A stretch of 64,000 nucleotides of DNA from an uncultured Pseudomonadota bacterium (GTDB lineage Bacteria; Pseudomonadota; Alphaproteobacteria; RF32; CAG-239). Position numbers and translations under genes: made by a program. Positions 55,531 to 64,000 of the stretch are shown in pieces (the stretch's first letter is position 1; each line of letters opens with the position of its first letter). The stretch lies in contig CACWQS010000004.1 of NCBI GenBank assembly GCA_902763155.1, positions 1 through 64,000 on the forward strand, written 5' to 3'. The notes beneath the pieces are model-generated. The model saw only the letters and a program-made list of their open reading frames with translations, ran no database searches and was not told the origin of the DNA.

Positions 55531-57996
55531 TTATTTTTTTGCCGTTACGATCTTTATTGCATCTTCTTCAGTCAAACTGCTTGGCGCATAACCCTTTGGA
55601 ATGGCATAATTATTTTTACCGCATTTCAGATACATGCCGTATTTCCCTTTGTTTAAGAAAATATCTTCCTTGGTTTCGGGATGCTTACCCAAAACTTTCG
55701 GTTCCGGTTTAGCCACGGCATTTTTGAGTAATTCTTCGGCGCGCTCAAGCGTGATGTTAAAAATATTATCGGCGCCGGTAAGCGACTGCGTTTTGGTTCC
55801 TTGCTTCAAATATTGCCCGAATTTACCTAAATTGGCCTCAATACCGTTACCCAATTGACGCGGCAAAGTCAGTAAAATCTGTGCCTGTTCCAAAGTCAAT
55901 TCCTCCGGTTTGGCAAATTTTGGTAACGACGAACGCTTTGGTTTTTCGGTGGTTGCTGTCGCATCTTCACCAAGTTGAACGTAATATCCGTATGGACCTT
56001 TTTTCAAATAGATATTAGTGCTATCCATTTGCCCGAGTAATTTATCTTCACCATTTTGTTGGCGTTGCACGGCTTTGGCAGAATCGGCATCTTCTTCCTC
56101 TTTGGTATCGGTAATCGGGTGCGTATAAGAACATTCCGGATAGTTCGAACAGCCGATAAACGCGCCATAGCGACCAAACTTGATGCTCAAATGTCCTTTG
56201 CCGCAAACCGGACAACTGCGCGGGTCTGAACCATCTTCGCGCGGCGGAAACAGGTGTGCTGAAAGCGCTGCATCAATACGGTCAATTACCTCGGCAACTT
56301 GCAAAGGTTGCACATCTTCAACCGTTTTGATAAATTTAGCCCAAAAACCGCCAAGCAATTTTTTCCAATCCATCTGACCGGCAGAAATATCATCAAGATG
56401 TTCCTCTAATTGCGCCGTAAAATCGTATTCCACATATTTTTTGAAGAAATTTTCCAAAAATACGGTAACTATACGTCCGCGATCTTCCGGAATAAAACGT
56501 AATTTTTCCACTTTAACGTATTTGCGTTCTTGCAAAACAGCAATAATATTAGCATAAGTTGAAGGTCGGCCAATGCCCAGTTCTTCAAGCTTTTTCACCA
56601 AACTTGCTTCCGTAAAGCGCGGCGGCGGAGTGGTAAAGTGTTGCGCCGGCCTGATTTCTTCTTTGCTTACATTTTCGCCGGCTTCGACATTCGGCAAAAT
56701 AACATTATCATCGTCTTCGTCAGAGTCATCTTTGCTTTCCTGATACAATTTCAAAAATCCGTCAAATTGGATAACCTGACCGGTGGCACGGAGCAAAATT
56801 TTATCATCTGCCGAAACGGCATCAACCACCACCTTATCTAAAATGGCCGGATTCATCTGGCAGGCAACCGTGCGTTTCCAGATCAGTTCATACAAGCGAT
56901 GAGCGTCATTATCAAGCTTAGTTTCCAGCTTTTTCGGTGTGTTTAAAACATCTGACGGACGAATAGCCTCGTGCGCTTCTTGAGCATTTTTGGTCTTATT
57001 TTTATATTCTTTCGGTGTCTTTGGCACATAAGCATCGCCGAAATATTTACTAATTGCCTCGCGACAGGCCTTAATGGCGTCTTTTGAAAGATTAACCGCA
57101 TCAGTTCGCATATAGGTTATCAAACCGTCTTCATAAAGTTTTTGCGCCACCTGCATGGTCTTTTTAGCCGAAAAACGCAATTTGCGTGAAGCTTCTTGTT
57201 GCAAGGTTGAGGTGGTGAACGGCGGTGCCGGATAACGGCTGGCTTTTTTACGCTCCACCTCGGCAATATGGAAGTCCTGCGCCTCGATTTTAGCCTTGGC
57301 ATCAAGTGCTTTTTCTTCGGTGTTAAGAGTAAATTTTGCCAGTTTTTTCCCATCCAAATTGATGAGGTGTGTGGTCATCAAGGCATTAGATTTAGTCAGC
57401 AAATCAACATCTACGGTCCAATATTCTTCCGGTTTGAATTTTTCGATTTCGTTTTCACGCTCGCAAATCAAACGTAATGCTACCGACTGCACACGTCCTG
57501 CCGATTTCGACCCCGGCAATTTGCGCCACAACACCGGCGAGAGCGTAAAGCCCACCAAATAGTCAAGCGCCCGTCGTGCCATATAGGCCGAAACCAAATC
57601 TTGGTCAATTTGGCGCGGATTTTCAATTCCTTCTTTAACCGCAGATTTGGTAATTTCGTGAAACACCACGCGTTGAATTTTCTTGCCGGTCAGTTGTTTT
57701 TTAGCTTTTAATTCTTCTAAAATATGCCAAGCAATGGCTTCTCCTTCTCTATCCGGGTCGGAGGCGAGAATAAGCGTGTCGCAATCTTTCAATGCGGCAA
57801 CAATATCATTTAAGCGCTTGCGTCCCATGCCGCTGAATTCCCAACGCATGGCAAAATCATGATCCGGATCGACCGAACCGTCTTTGCTCGGCAAATCACG
57901 AATATGTCCGTAGCTGGCGAGCACTTTATAATCGCTTCCCAAATATTTGTTAATTGTTTTGGCTTTTGCCGGAGATTCTACAACCACTAACTTCAT
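55531..57996 (-). CDS. topA: DNA topoisomerase I
   Basis: TopA relaxes negative supercoils by cutting one DNA strand. The 821-aa protein has the N-terminal Toprim domain (VVVESPAKAKTINKYLG; ASDPDREGEAIAWH), the active-site Tyr at 295 (TYMRTDAVNLS) and a C-terminal zinc finger (CPVCGKGHLSIKFGRYGAFIGCSNYPEC). Further C-terminal repeats follow (KKGPYGYYVQLG, LGKFGQYLKQG, KGKYGMYLKCG). dprA lies 14 bp upstream; plsY-dprA-topA is a common alphaproteobacterial order. Confidence 0.96.
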   Translation of the reverse strand: MKLVVVESPAKAKTINKYLGSDYKVLASYGHIRDLPSKDGSVDPDHDFAMRWEFSGMGRKRLNDIVAALKDCDTLILASDPDREGEAIAWHILEELKAKKQLTGKKIQRVVFHEITKSAVKEGIENPRQIDQDLVSAYMARRALDYLVGFTLSPVLWRKLPGSKSAGRVQSVALRLICERENEIEKFKPEEYWTVDVDLLTKSNALMTTHLINLDGKKLAKFTLNTEEKALDAKAKIEAQDFHIAEVERKKASRYPAPPFTTSTLQQEASRKLRFSAKKTMQVAQKLYEDGLITYMRTDAVNLSKDAIKACREAISKYFGDAYVPKTPKEYKNKTKNAQEAHEAIRPSDVLNTPKKLETKLDNDAHRLYELIWKRTVACQMNPAILDKVVVDAVSADDKILLRATGQVIQFDGFLKLYQESKDDSDEDDDNVILPNVEAGENVSKEEIRPAQHFTTPPPRFTEASLVKKLEELGIGRPSTYANIIAVLQERKYVKVEKLRFIPEDRGRIVTVFLENFFKKYVEYDFTAQLEEHLDDISAGQMDWKKLLGGFWAKFIKTVEDVQPLQVAEVIDRIDAALSAHLFPPREDGSDPRSCPVCGKGHLSIKFGRYGAFIGCSNYPECSYTHPITDTKEEEDADSAKAVQRQQNGEDKLLGQMDSTNIYLKKGPYGYYVQLGEDATATTEKPKRSSLPKFAKPEELTLEQAQILLTLPRQLGNGIEANLGKFGQYLKQGTKTQSLTGADNIFNITLERAEELLKNAVAKPEPKVLGKHPETKEDIFLNKGKYGMYLKCGKNNYAIPKGYAPSSLTEEDAIKIVTAKK

Positions 57997-58010
57997 ATTT
58001 TCTTTATTCC

Positions 58011-59135
58011 TTACTTAATTCGCGCCACTTTATTGCCGACTTGTCGCTCAATTTTTCCCGCAAATTCCAAATCTAAAATTTGCATAAAAAAGTCCGCCTG
58101 CTCATAGCCGCTGTTGCGCAAAAGCTCATCAATGTCAACCCCTTCATAACTGATCAGTTCCAAAAGCGGCACTTTTTCAGCCGGTGTTTCCACCGTCATT
58201 TGCTTTTCAATTTTATGCTCTGAAATATTTGCCTTATTTTCTGGTTTGTCAAGCCCCTTCAATTCAAGCTGATAATTTTTTATTTGCTTGTTTTGGGTGA
58301 TACTTAATACATTAAGTATATCGTCGGCATTTTCTGTTAATATTGCCCCTTGCTTGATTAAATGGTTCGGTCCGGCCGAGCGACTTTCTATCGGCGAACC
58401 GGGAACGGCAAATACTTCTTTACCTTGTTCCAATGCCTGTTGCGCCGTAATTAGCGAACCGGAATGGATTCCTGCTTCCACTACCAAAGTTCCGGCACTT
58501 AAAGCCGCAATAATGCGATTACGGCGCGGAAAATTGGAAATTTGCGCTGCTGTGCCGAGCGGAAATTCGGAAACCAGTAAACCTTGTTCGACAATTTGAT
58601 GATAAACATCTTTGTTTTCCGGAGGATAAATCTCGTCAACACCGGTGCCTAAAACAGCAATAGTCGGACCTTGTTTGTCTTTGGCATAGAGTGCTCCTTT
58701 GTGTGCCGCACAATCTATTCCGCGCGCCATACCGGAAATAACCAACACATCGTTTTCGGTTAAATCATAAGCAATGCGTGAAGCCATCTTGCGCCCGCCG
58801 ATGGAAGCATTGCGCGCCCCGACAATAGCCATAGTCGCCGGATGTTTAAGCAGGTTAACATTACCTAAAGCGTAAATAACCGGCGGCGCATCATTAAGTT
58901 GTCGCAAAGATTCTGGGTATTCATTGTCTTGATAAGTTATAATTCTAGCACCGATTTTTTGCGCTTTTTCCACAATACTTTCAGCCTCATCGCGACTGAA
59001 AACTTTTTTCTTTGTTGCCAACAAATCCAGAGCCGCATCAATATCATCGGCAGATTTTTGCATCAATTTATAAAAAGTAACCGGACCGATGCCTTCGGTA
59101 TTTATAATCTGCAAAATTTTGATTAAATCAGACAA
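58011..59135 (-). CDS. dprA: DNA processing protein DprA
   Basis: DprA loads RecA on incoming single-stranded DNA during transformation. The 374-aa protein has an N-terminal SAM-like helical region, the Rossmann-like DprA fold (MAIVGARNASIGGRKMA, SGMARGIDCAAHKGAL, GTGVDEIYPPENK, SEFPLGTAA, FPRRNRIIAALS) and a C-terminal winged-helix domain. It starts at TTG 59135, immediately after the plsY stop, which is unusual but in frame. No other competence genes are in the window. Confidence 0.9.
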   Translation of the reverse strand: MSDLIKILQIINTEGIGPVTFYKLMQKSADDIDAALDLLATKKKVFSRDEAESIVEKAQKIGARIITYQDNEYPESLRQLNDAPPVIYALGNVNLLKHPATMAIVGARNASIGGRKMASRIAYDLTENDVLVISGMARGIDCAAHKGALYAKDKQGPTIAVLGTGVDEIYPPENKDVYHQIVEQGLLVSEFPLGTAAQISNFPRRNRIIAALSAGTLVVEAGIHSGSLITAQQALEQGKEVFAVPGSPIESRSAGPNHLIKQGAILTENADDILNVLSITQNKQIKNYQLELKGLDKPENKANISEHKIEKQMTVETPAEKVPLLELISYEGVDIDELLRNSGYEQADFFMQILDLEFAGKIERQVGNKVARIK

Positions 59136-59780
59136 TTATTTCGCCTTTTTTTTGAAACTTATCTTACTTTCCTGTCCTTTGAGCAGACGCCCGATATTGG
59201 CATGATGCCGCACAATTACCAAAATTGCCAAAGCACTGTAAAAAACGGCATATATCGGCGGACACATAAAATAGGCAATTAATGGCATTGCTGCTGCCGC
59301 AGTCAAGGCAGCAAGCGAAGAATAGCGGAAAGTAAATGCCATTACAATCCATATACCGAAAGCAATAAGTGCTACAATCGGTTGTGTCATTAAAATAAAA
59401 CCGAAAGCCGAAGCCACGCCTTTGCCACCCTTAAACTTAAGCCAAATCGGAAAATTGTGTCCCAAAACACCGCAGGTTCCGGCAATTACCGAAGCTAAAT
59501 CTTTAAGATTAAGCGGTTCTCCGTCAAACTGGGTAATTTCAAGATTTGGAGAAAATTTGTATGCCGCATAAGCCGCTAAACCGGCTTTGAAAGCGTCTAA
59601 AATAACCGTTAAAAGCGCCAGCCATTTATTACCGGTGCGCAAAACATTGGTTGCACCGATGTTGCCGGAGCCGATTTTGCGGATATCACCGTAACCGGCC
59701 AAATAGCACAAAACCAAGCCAAAAGGTATGGAACCCGCCAAATAACCGCCGATTGCGCAAATCAATAACAATAAAATCAT
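59136..59780 (-). CDS. plsY: Glycerol-3-phosphate acyltransferase PlsY
   Basis: PlsY transfers acyl groups from acyl-phosphate to glycerol-3-phosphate at the inner membrane. The 214-aa protein has about five membrane segments and the family motifs GYLAGSIPFGLVL, GSGNIGATNVLRTG, GHNFPIWLKFKGGKGVA. It heads plsY-dprA-topA and is divergent from pyrH. Confidence 0.95.
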   Translation of the reverse strand: MILLLLICAIGGYLAGSIPFGLVLCYLAGYGDIRKIGSGNIGATNVLRTGNKWLALLTVILDAFKAGLAAYAAYKFSPNLEITQFDGEPLNLKDLASVIAGTCGVLGHNFPIWLKFKGGKGVASAFGFILMTQPIVALIAFGIWIVMAFTFRYSSLAALTAAAAMPLIAYFMCPPIYAVFYSALAILVIVRHHANIGRLLKGQESKISFKKKAK

Positions 59781-59953
59781 TTTTTAGTCCTCCGGAATTA
59801 AATTTGTTTTATTTGTAACAAAATTAAATAAAATTTCAACCTAAATTTAACACTTTAAAAATATTCTGCTGAAAACGTAAAAAATAATGATGACAATGTA
59901 AATAAATCGGCTAACATACTACTAGATTTTTTTTTGCAAAAAAAGAGGAAAGA

Positions 59954-60664
59954 ATGAAACCTGAATATAAAAGAGTTTTACTCAAACTCTCCGGTGAAGG
60001 TCTCGCCGGCAAGGGACAGACTGGGATAGACGCGGCTTTGGTTGATAAACTTGCCGCCGATATTTTGCGTGTTGCCGAGCTTGGGGTTCAGGTGTGTGTG
60101 GTAGTAGGTGGTGGTAACTTTTTCCGCGGGGCTAAGAATGCCACCTCGTCTATGGATCGCAGTGTGGCCGACCAAATCGGTATGATGGCCACGGTTATGA
60201 ATGCCTTGGCGTTGCGCTCATCTCTACAAAAACTTGGCGCAAGAGCAGTAGTGTATTCCGGATTTCCGGTACCGCAGGCTTGCCAAACTTATCAATTTGC
60301 AAAAGCCATACAATCACTGGAAAACGGTGAAGTGGTTATTTTTGCCGGCGGCACGGGCAGTCCGTATTTTACTACCGATTCCGGCGCGGCATTACGAGCT
60401 GTGGAAATGCATTGCGATGTTTTGATGAAAGCCACTCAGGTTGACGGTGTGTATGATTCTGATCCGCGCTATAATCCTAATGCCAAGCGTTATGATGAAA
60501 TCAGCTACACCGAGGTTTTGGAAAAGCATTTAAATGTTATGGATTTAACTGCAGTAGCTTTAGCCGGAGATAATCATTTGCCGATAATGGTTTTTGCGCT
60601 TAATGAAGAAGATGCGTTAATTAAAGCTGTATGCGGTAAAAACAAACGGACGATTATAAAATAG
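59954..60664 (+). CDS. pyrH: Uridylate kinase
   Basis: PyrH phosphorylates UMP to UDP. The 236-aa amino-acid-kinase fold shows VLLKLSGEGLAG, VVVGGGNFFRGA, FAGGTGSPYFTTDS and DGVYDSDPRYNP. AGAGGAAAG lies before the ATG. It starts the pyrH-frr-uppS-cdsA-rseP run. rpsB and tsf, usual upstream neighbours, are absent. Confidence 0.96.
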   Translation: MKPEYKRVLLKLSGEGLAGKGQTGIDAALVDKLAADILRVAELGVQVCVVVGGGNFFRGAKNATSSMDRSVADQIGMMATVMNALALRSSLQKLGARAVVYSGFPVPQACQTYQFAKAIQSLENGEVVIFAGGTGSPYFTTDSGAALRAVEMHCDVLMKATQVDGVYDSDPRYNPNAKRYDEISYTEVLEKHLNVMDLTAVALAGDNHLPIMVFALNEEDALIKAVCGKNKRTIIK

Positions 60665-60677
60665 TATGAGGTAAAAC

Positions 60678-61238
60678 ATGGATTATAATACATTAAAAAC
60701 AGATACAACCGGACGAATGGAAAAAACTTTGGATGCCATGAAAAATGATTTGGCCGGTCTTCGAGCCGGTCGGGCGCATGCCAGTCTGCTTGACGGAATT
60801 ATGGTTGAAGCCTATGGCAGTCCGGCACCGCTCAGTCAAATCGGCACAATTGGTGTTCCAGATCCGCGCACCTTGTCAGTCAGCGTATGGGATAAAAGTT
60901 TGCTTAAATCCGTTGAAAAGGCTTTGCGTGAGAGTGATTTAGGCTTGAATCCGATGAACGACGGGCAGACGATTCGCATTCCGATTCCTCCGCTTAGTGA
61001 AGAGCGCCGTAAAGAACTGGTTAAAATTGCCGGCAAATATGCCGAACAGGGTAAAATCGCCATTCGTAATATCCGTCGTGATGCTATGGATGAAGTCAAA
61101 AAAATGAAGAAAGATGCGCTCATTTCCGAAGATGAAGAAAAGCGTTATAACAACGACATTCAGAAGTGGACGGATGACGCCATTAAAAAAGCGGATGATT
61201 TGTATGCCGCCAAAGAAAAGGATATTATGCAGGTTTAG
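60678..61238 (+). CDS. frr: Ribosome recycling factor
   Basis: RRF splits post-termination ribosomes with EF-G. The 186-aa protein shows LAGLRAGRAHASLLDGI, the PDPRTLSVSVWD segment and the C-terminal helical DEVKKMKKD...EDEEKRYNNDIQKWTDD. Length is normal. GAGGT lies 6 bp before the ATG. Confidence 0.96.
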   Translation: MDYNTLKTDTTGRMEKTLDAMKNDLAGLRAGRAHASLLDGIMVEAYGSPAPLSQIGTIGVPDPRTLSVSVWDKSLLKSVEKALRESDLGLNPMNDGQTIRIPIPPLSEERRKELVKIAGKYAEQGKIAIRNIRRDAMDEVKKMKKDALISEDEEKRYNNDIQKWTDDAIKKADDLYAAKEKDIMQV

Positions 61239-61249
61239 GACTTAAGAAA

Positions 61250-61954
61250 GTGGAAACGAAAAGTTTGACACATATTGCATTTATTATGGACGGCAACCGG
61301 CGTTGGGCCAAAAAACGCGGCTTGCCGATAGCTGCTGGACATCGTAAAGGTACCGAAACATTGGTGGAAATAGCTAAAGCCGCCAAAAATATGGGGATTA
61401 AGTATATGACCGTGTATGCTTTTTCTACCGAAAATTGGCAGCGCGAACCGGCAGAAGTTAATGCTTTAATGGATTTACTCCGCCATTATCTTGATACCGG
61501 TTTTAAGGAGTTGCAAGAAAATAACGCTCGGATTATTTTTATCGGCGAGCGTTATATGCTGGCTCAGGATATCTTGAAAAAAATGGCCAAAATTGAAAAA
61601 GATACGGAACAAAATTCAGATGTTACATTATGTGTGGCGCTGAGTTACGGTGGCAGACAGGAGATTGTCGCGGCGGCGCAAAAATTGGCGCAGCAAGTGC
61701 AAAAAGGCGCTTTAAAACCGGAGCAAATCAATGCGCAAATTTTTGCCGATGCTTTATACACGGCAGGTATTCCGGATCCGGATTTACTGGTGCGTACCAG
61801 CGGAGAACAGCGCCTCAGTAATTATCTTTTGTGGCAGTCGGCATATACTGAATTATATTTTTCATCGACACTGTGGCCTGACTTTTCTAAAGAAGAATTA
61901 AAACAAATTATTGAAGAATATCATACAAGGGAGAGAAGATATGGTAAGTCGTAA
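61250..61954 (+). CDS. uppS: Undecaprenyl diphosphate synthase
   Basis: UppS builds the C55 lipid carrier for cell wall from FPP and IPP. The 234-aa cis-prenyltransferase has the catalytic Asp14 in MDGNRRWAKKRG, the FSTENWQRP-type AFSTENWQREP and the C-terminal RTSGEQRLSNYLLWQSAYTE. Translation starts at GTG 61250. It overlaps cdsA by 14 bp. Confidence 0.95.
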   Translation: METKSLTHIAFIMDGNRRWAKKRGLPIAAGHRKGTETLVEIAKAAKNMGIKYMTVYAFSTENWQREPAEVNALMDLLRHYLDTGFKELQENNARIIFIGERYMLAQDILKKMAKIEKDTEQNSDVTLCVALSYGGRQEIVAAAQKLAQQVQKGALKPEQINAQIFADALYTAGIPDPDLLVRTSGEQRLSNYLLWQSAYTELYFSSTLWPDFSKEELKQIIEEYHTRERRYGKS

Positions 61955-62843
61955 GTTTGGAGCTATAACAAAACGTATTTTAGCGGCAATTGTGATGATT
62001 CCGATTGCCTTGGAAGCGTTGTATTTGGGGAGCCCGTTTGTTGAGGTTCTGGCCGTAGTGGTTGGCGGATTGCTTGCTTGGGAATGGGCGACCATGCTTT
62101 CCAAGCCGACCACGGCTTCGTATTATGTAACTGCTTACGTTATCAGTTTGGCAGTTTCGATTTGGAGTTCCGATTTGGCTTTACCGATGATGGCGATTGT
62201 GTCATTTTTCGTATGGTTTATTGCTTATGAAGAGAAGCACCGCAAATTGTTGACTCTCGGGGTTCCTTATATTTCGACCGGTATCGGTGCCTTGGTGTGG
62301 ATGTATTTGTCGTTTGACCCGAGTGAGGGCAATTTTGATCCGCGTTACAATTACAGTTTTATGATGGTAATGTGGTTCTTTTTGGTGGTTTGGAGTATGG
62401 ATATCGGTGGTTTGGTGGTCGGTTGCAATCTGCGCGGTCCTAAATTGGCACCGAATATTAGTCCGAATAAAACATGGTCCGGTTTTGCCGGGGGTGTTTT
62501 GTTAGCTGTTTCGGTCAGCATAATCTTTATGTATATCTGCGTTGAAGTGTTTGATATGCCGTTTTATGATTTTAGCAAATTCCGCTATATATCATTTTCA
62601 TATAAACCGTTGCAGATACACCATGAATGGACTGTAAATAGTCAACTGTTTTATGCAATTACGGCAGCGATTATTGCCATATTGGCACAGATAGGAGATT
62701 TGATTGAGTCGGCAATTAAACGTATTGCCGGAGTGAAGGATTCGTCAAAACTCATTCCCGGACATGGTGGTGTGTTTGATCGTGTCGATGGTTTGATTTT
62801 TGCCGCTCCGTTTGTGTATATGTTTTTCATATATTTACTGTAA
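61941..62843 (+). CDS. cdsA: Phosphatidate cytidylyltransferase
   Basis: CdsA makes CDP-diacylglycerol for phospholipid synthesis. The 300-aa protein has about eight membrane segments and the signature region SAIKRIAGVKDSSKLIPGHG followed by GVFDRVDGL. The ATG at 61941 has GAGAGAAG upstream and lies within the uppS end; a longer frame from 61911 lacks a ribosome site. dxr usually follows cdsA, but rseP follows directly here. Confidence 0.93.
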   Translation: MVSRKFGAITKRILAAIVMIPIALEALYLGSPFVEVLAVVVGGLLAWEWATMLSKPTTASYYVTAYVISLAVSIWSSDLALPMMAIVSFFVWFIAYEEKHRKLLTLGVPYISTGIGALVWMYLSFDPSEGNFDPRYNYSFMMVMWFFLVVWSMDIGGLVVGCNLRGPKLAPNISPNKTWSGFAGGVLLAVSVSIIFMYICVEVFDMPFYDFSKFRYISFSYKPLQIHHEWTVNSQLFYAITAAIIAILAQIGDLIESAIKRIAGVKDSSKLIPGHGGVFDRVDGLIFAAPFVYMFFIYLL

Positions 62844-62853
62844 GGTGAAGATA

Positions 62854-64000
62854 ATGGAAACATTACTTAATATCATATACTACATTGTTCCGTTTATAGT
62901 TCTTCTGGGCATTTTGGTTTTTGTGCATGAGTTCGGGCATTTTATCATTGCACGCTTACTCGGAGTTACGGTTACCGATTTTTCCATCGGCTTTGGCAAA
63001 GAGCTGTGGAGCAGAACCGATAAGCATGGCACGAAGTGGAAACTTTCGGCGATTCCGTTGGGCGGATATTGCCAGTTTTTAGGAGATGGCGATGCTTCGT
63101 CTTCAACAGTTAAAGATGTATCTGCATTGCCTAAAGAACAACAAAAAGGTGCGTTTTCGTTGCAAAGACCATGGAAAAAATTAGCCATTGTTGCGGCAGG
63201 TCCATTGTTTAACTATCTGTTTGCCATTGTTATTTTTATCGGTATGTTTTATTCTTTAGGACGTATGATATATCCGCCGGTTGTCGGTGCCTTAATGGAA
63301 AATGGTGCCGCAGTTGAAGCAGGTATTGCCATCGGTGATAAAATTGTGCGAGTTAACAATCATGAAGTGTCCGATTTTAAGGATATCAGTAATGAAGTTA
63401 TGCTGGCTGAACAAGATAATATTAAAGTCGATATTGAACGCCCGATGAGCGTGAATTTTCATGCTGAAGAACTGGATTTTATTCCTCGTTGCGCCAAAGA
63501 GCCTGAGCATCGTAAAGTTATAGGTGTGCAGTCTTTGCCGATGGATAAAGATGAAAAAGGGGAATTAATAAGCGCGCCGGCAGTTGTAGGTGATGTTTAT
63601 GACGGTAGCGCAGCACAGAAAGCCGGCTTGCAAAAAGGGGACATCTTGGTCAGCATCAACGGTATGGAATTGCAAACGTTTGATGATTTAAAAGATTATG
63701 TGAGTGAACACATTGATGATGAGTTTATCATTGAATATCGGCGTCCGCTGGTATTTGATGTTAAGTTGCGAGAAACAGACTACGAACCGGAGAACGGCAA
63801 CAAAGTTAAGCGCCGGATGCTGGGGGTGATTTCTTCGCACGAATTGAGTTTTGCCGAAGAAAATATGCCTTTTATGAACGCGGTAAAAGCCGGCTTTGTT
63901 GAGGCTTATGATTTGACGGCAAATACGTTACGCGCGGTCGGGCAAATGATAACCGGTCAGCGTGGCGGCGGCGAGGTCGGCGGGATTATTCGCATTGCCG
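62854..64000 (+). CDS. rseP: Site-2 intramembrane metalloprotease RseP (partial, runs off the window)
   Basis: RseP cleaves anti-sigma factors within the membrane and signal-peptide remnants. The ORF starts at ATG 62854 and is open to the window end (about 382 codons). The zinc motif HEFGH (residues 25-29) lies in TM1, followed by two PDZ domains (GALMENGAAVEAGIAIGDKI; VVGDVYDGSAAQKAGLQKGD). The C-terminal LDG motif lies beyond the window. It continues the uppS-cdsA run with dxr missing. Confidence 0.93.
   Translation, partial: METLLNIIYYIVPFIVLLGILVFVHEFGHFIIARLLGVTVTDFSIGFGKELWSRTDKHGTKWKLSAIPLGGYCQFLGDGDASSSTVKDVSALPKEQQKGAFSLQRPWKKLAIVAAGPLFNYLFAIVIFIGMFYSLGRMIYPPVVGALMENGAAVEAGIAIGDKIVRVNNHEVSDFKDISNEVMLAEQDNIKVDIERPMSVNFHAEELDFIPRCAKEPEHRKVIGVQSLPMDKDEKGELISAPAVVGDVYDGSAAQKAGLQKGDILVSINGMELQTFDDLKDYVSEHIDDEFIIEYRRPLVFDVKLRETDYEPENGNKVKRRMLGVISSHELSFAEENMPFMNAVKAGFVEAYDLTANTLRAVGQMITGQRGGGEVGGIIRIA

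Overview
The window looks like the chromosome of an AT-rich, uncultured and probably host-associated alphaproteobacterium. Alphaproteobacterial signs are a PopZ-like gene beside valS, a PtsP-type nitrogen PTS enzyme I, ApaG, TrmN6, RsmB and RseP/CdsA/UppS order. Genes are dense, on both strands, with short gaps. Species cannot be named from sequence alone. I found no tRNA, rRNA, CRISPR array, prophage or classical transposase.

Layout. 0-10 kb: small HTH gene, recX, hslO, two unknown proteins (one of 831 aa), rsmD/rluB, tadA, a secreted nuclease plus HTH pair, a lipoprotein and apaG. 10-19 kb: sugar cupin, ptsP, rodZ-hisS-prfA, clpP-clpX and a second small HTH gene. 19-28 kb: grpE, a glycogen-synthase-like glycosyltransferase, a lipoprotein, a secreted nuclease leading into sufB-sufC-sufD (split by a GIY-YIG insertion), and an XRE regulator. 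28-42 kb: OmpA lipoprotein, valS, PopZ-like protein, GDPD, rpoC-rpoB. 42-51 kb: an apparent seven-gene minus-strand operon (TetR, RND adaptor, RND pump, rsmB, membrane protein, TPR-like protein, nitroreductase). 51-64 kb: LprI-like protein, trmN6, ferredoxin, trxB, infA, plsY-dprA-topA, then pyrH-frr-uppS-cdsA-rseP, running off the end.

The most interesting content lies between genes. Five intergenic regions (about 328-480 +, 8496-8750 -, 16258-16441 -, 18581-18727 +, 27477-27670 +) encode what appears to be one family of structured RNAs. Each has its own promoter-like sequence, a long closing helix built on GGAG...UCNAAA paired with its complement, internal hairpins, and an intrinsic terminator. 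The helices are kept by compensatory changes between copies. In every copy an internal segment can alternatively pair with the strand at the junction of the closing helix and the terminator. Four of the five lie directly upstream of a gene or operon encoding a small helix-turn-helix regulator; the fifth stands alone.

Two palindromic repeat types are also dispersed in gaps. One type flanks a 465-bp insertion carrying a GIY-YIG nuclease gene, which landed on the sufB/sufC junction and left an exact 22-bp direct repeat. Gene-order absences are notable: ispG is missing between rodZ and hisS, dxr is missing between cdsA and rseP, and rpoBC is detached from ribosomal protein genes.
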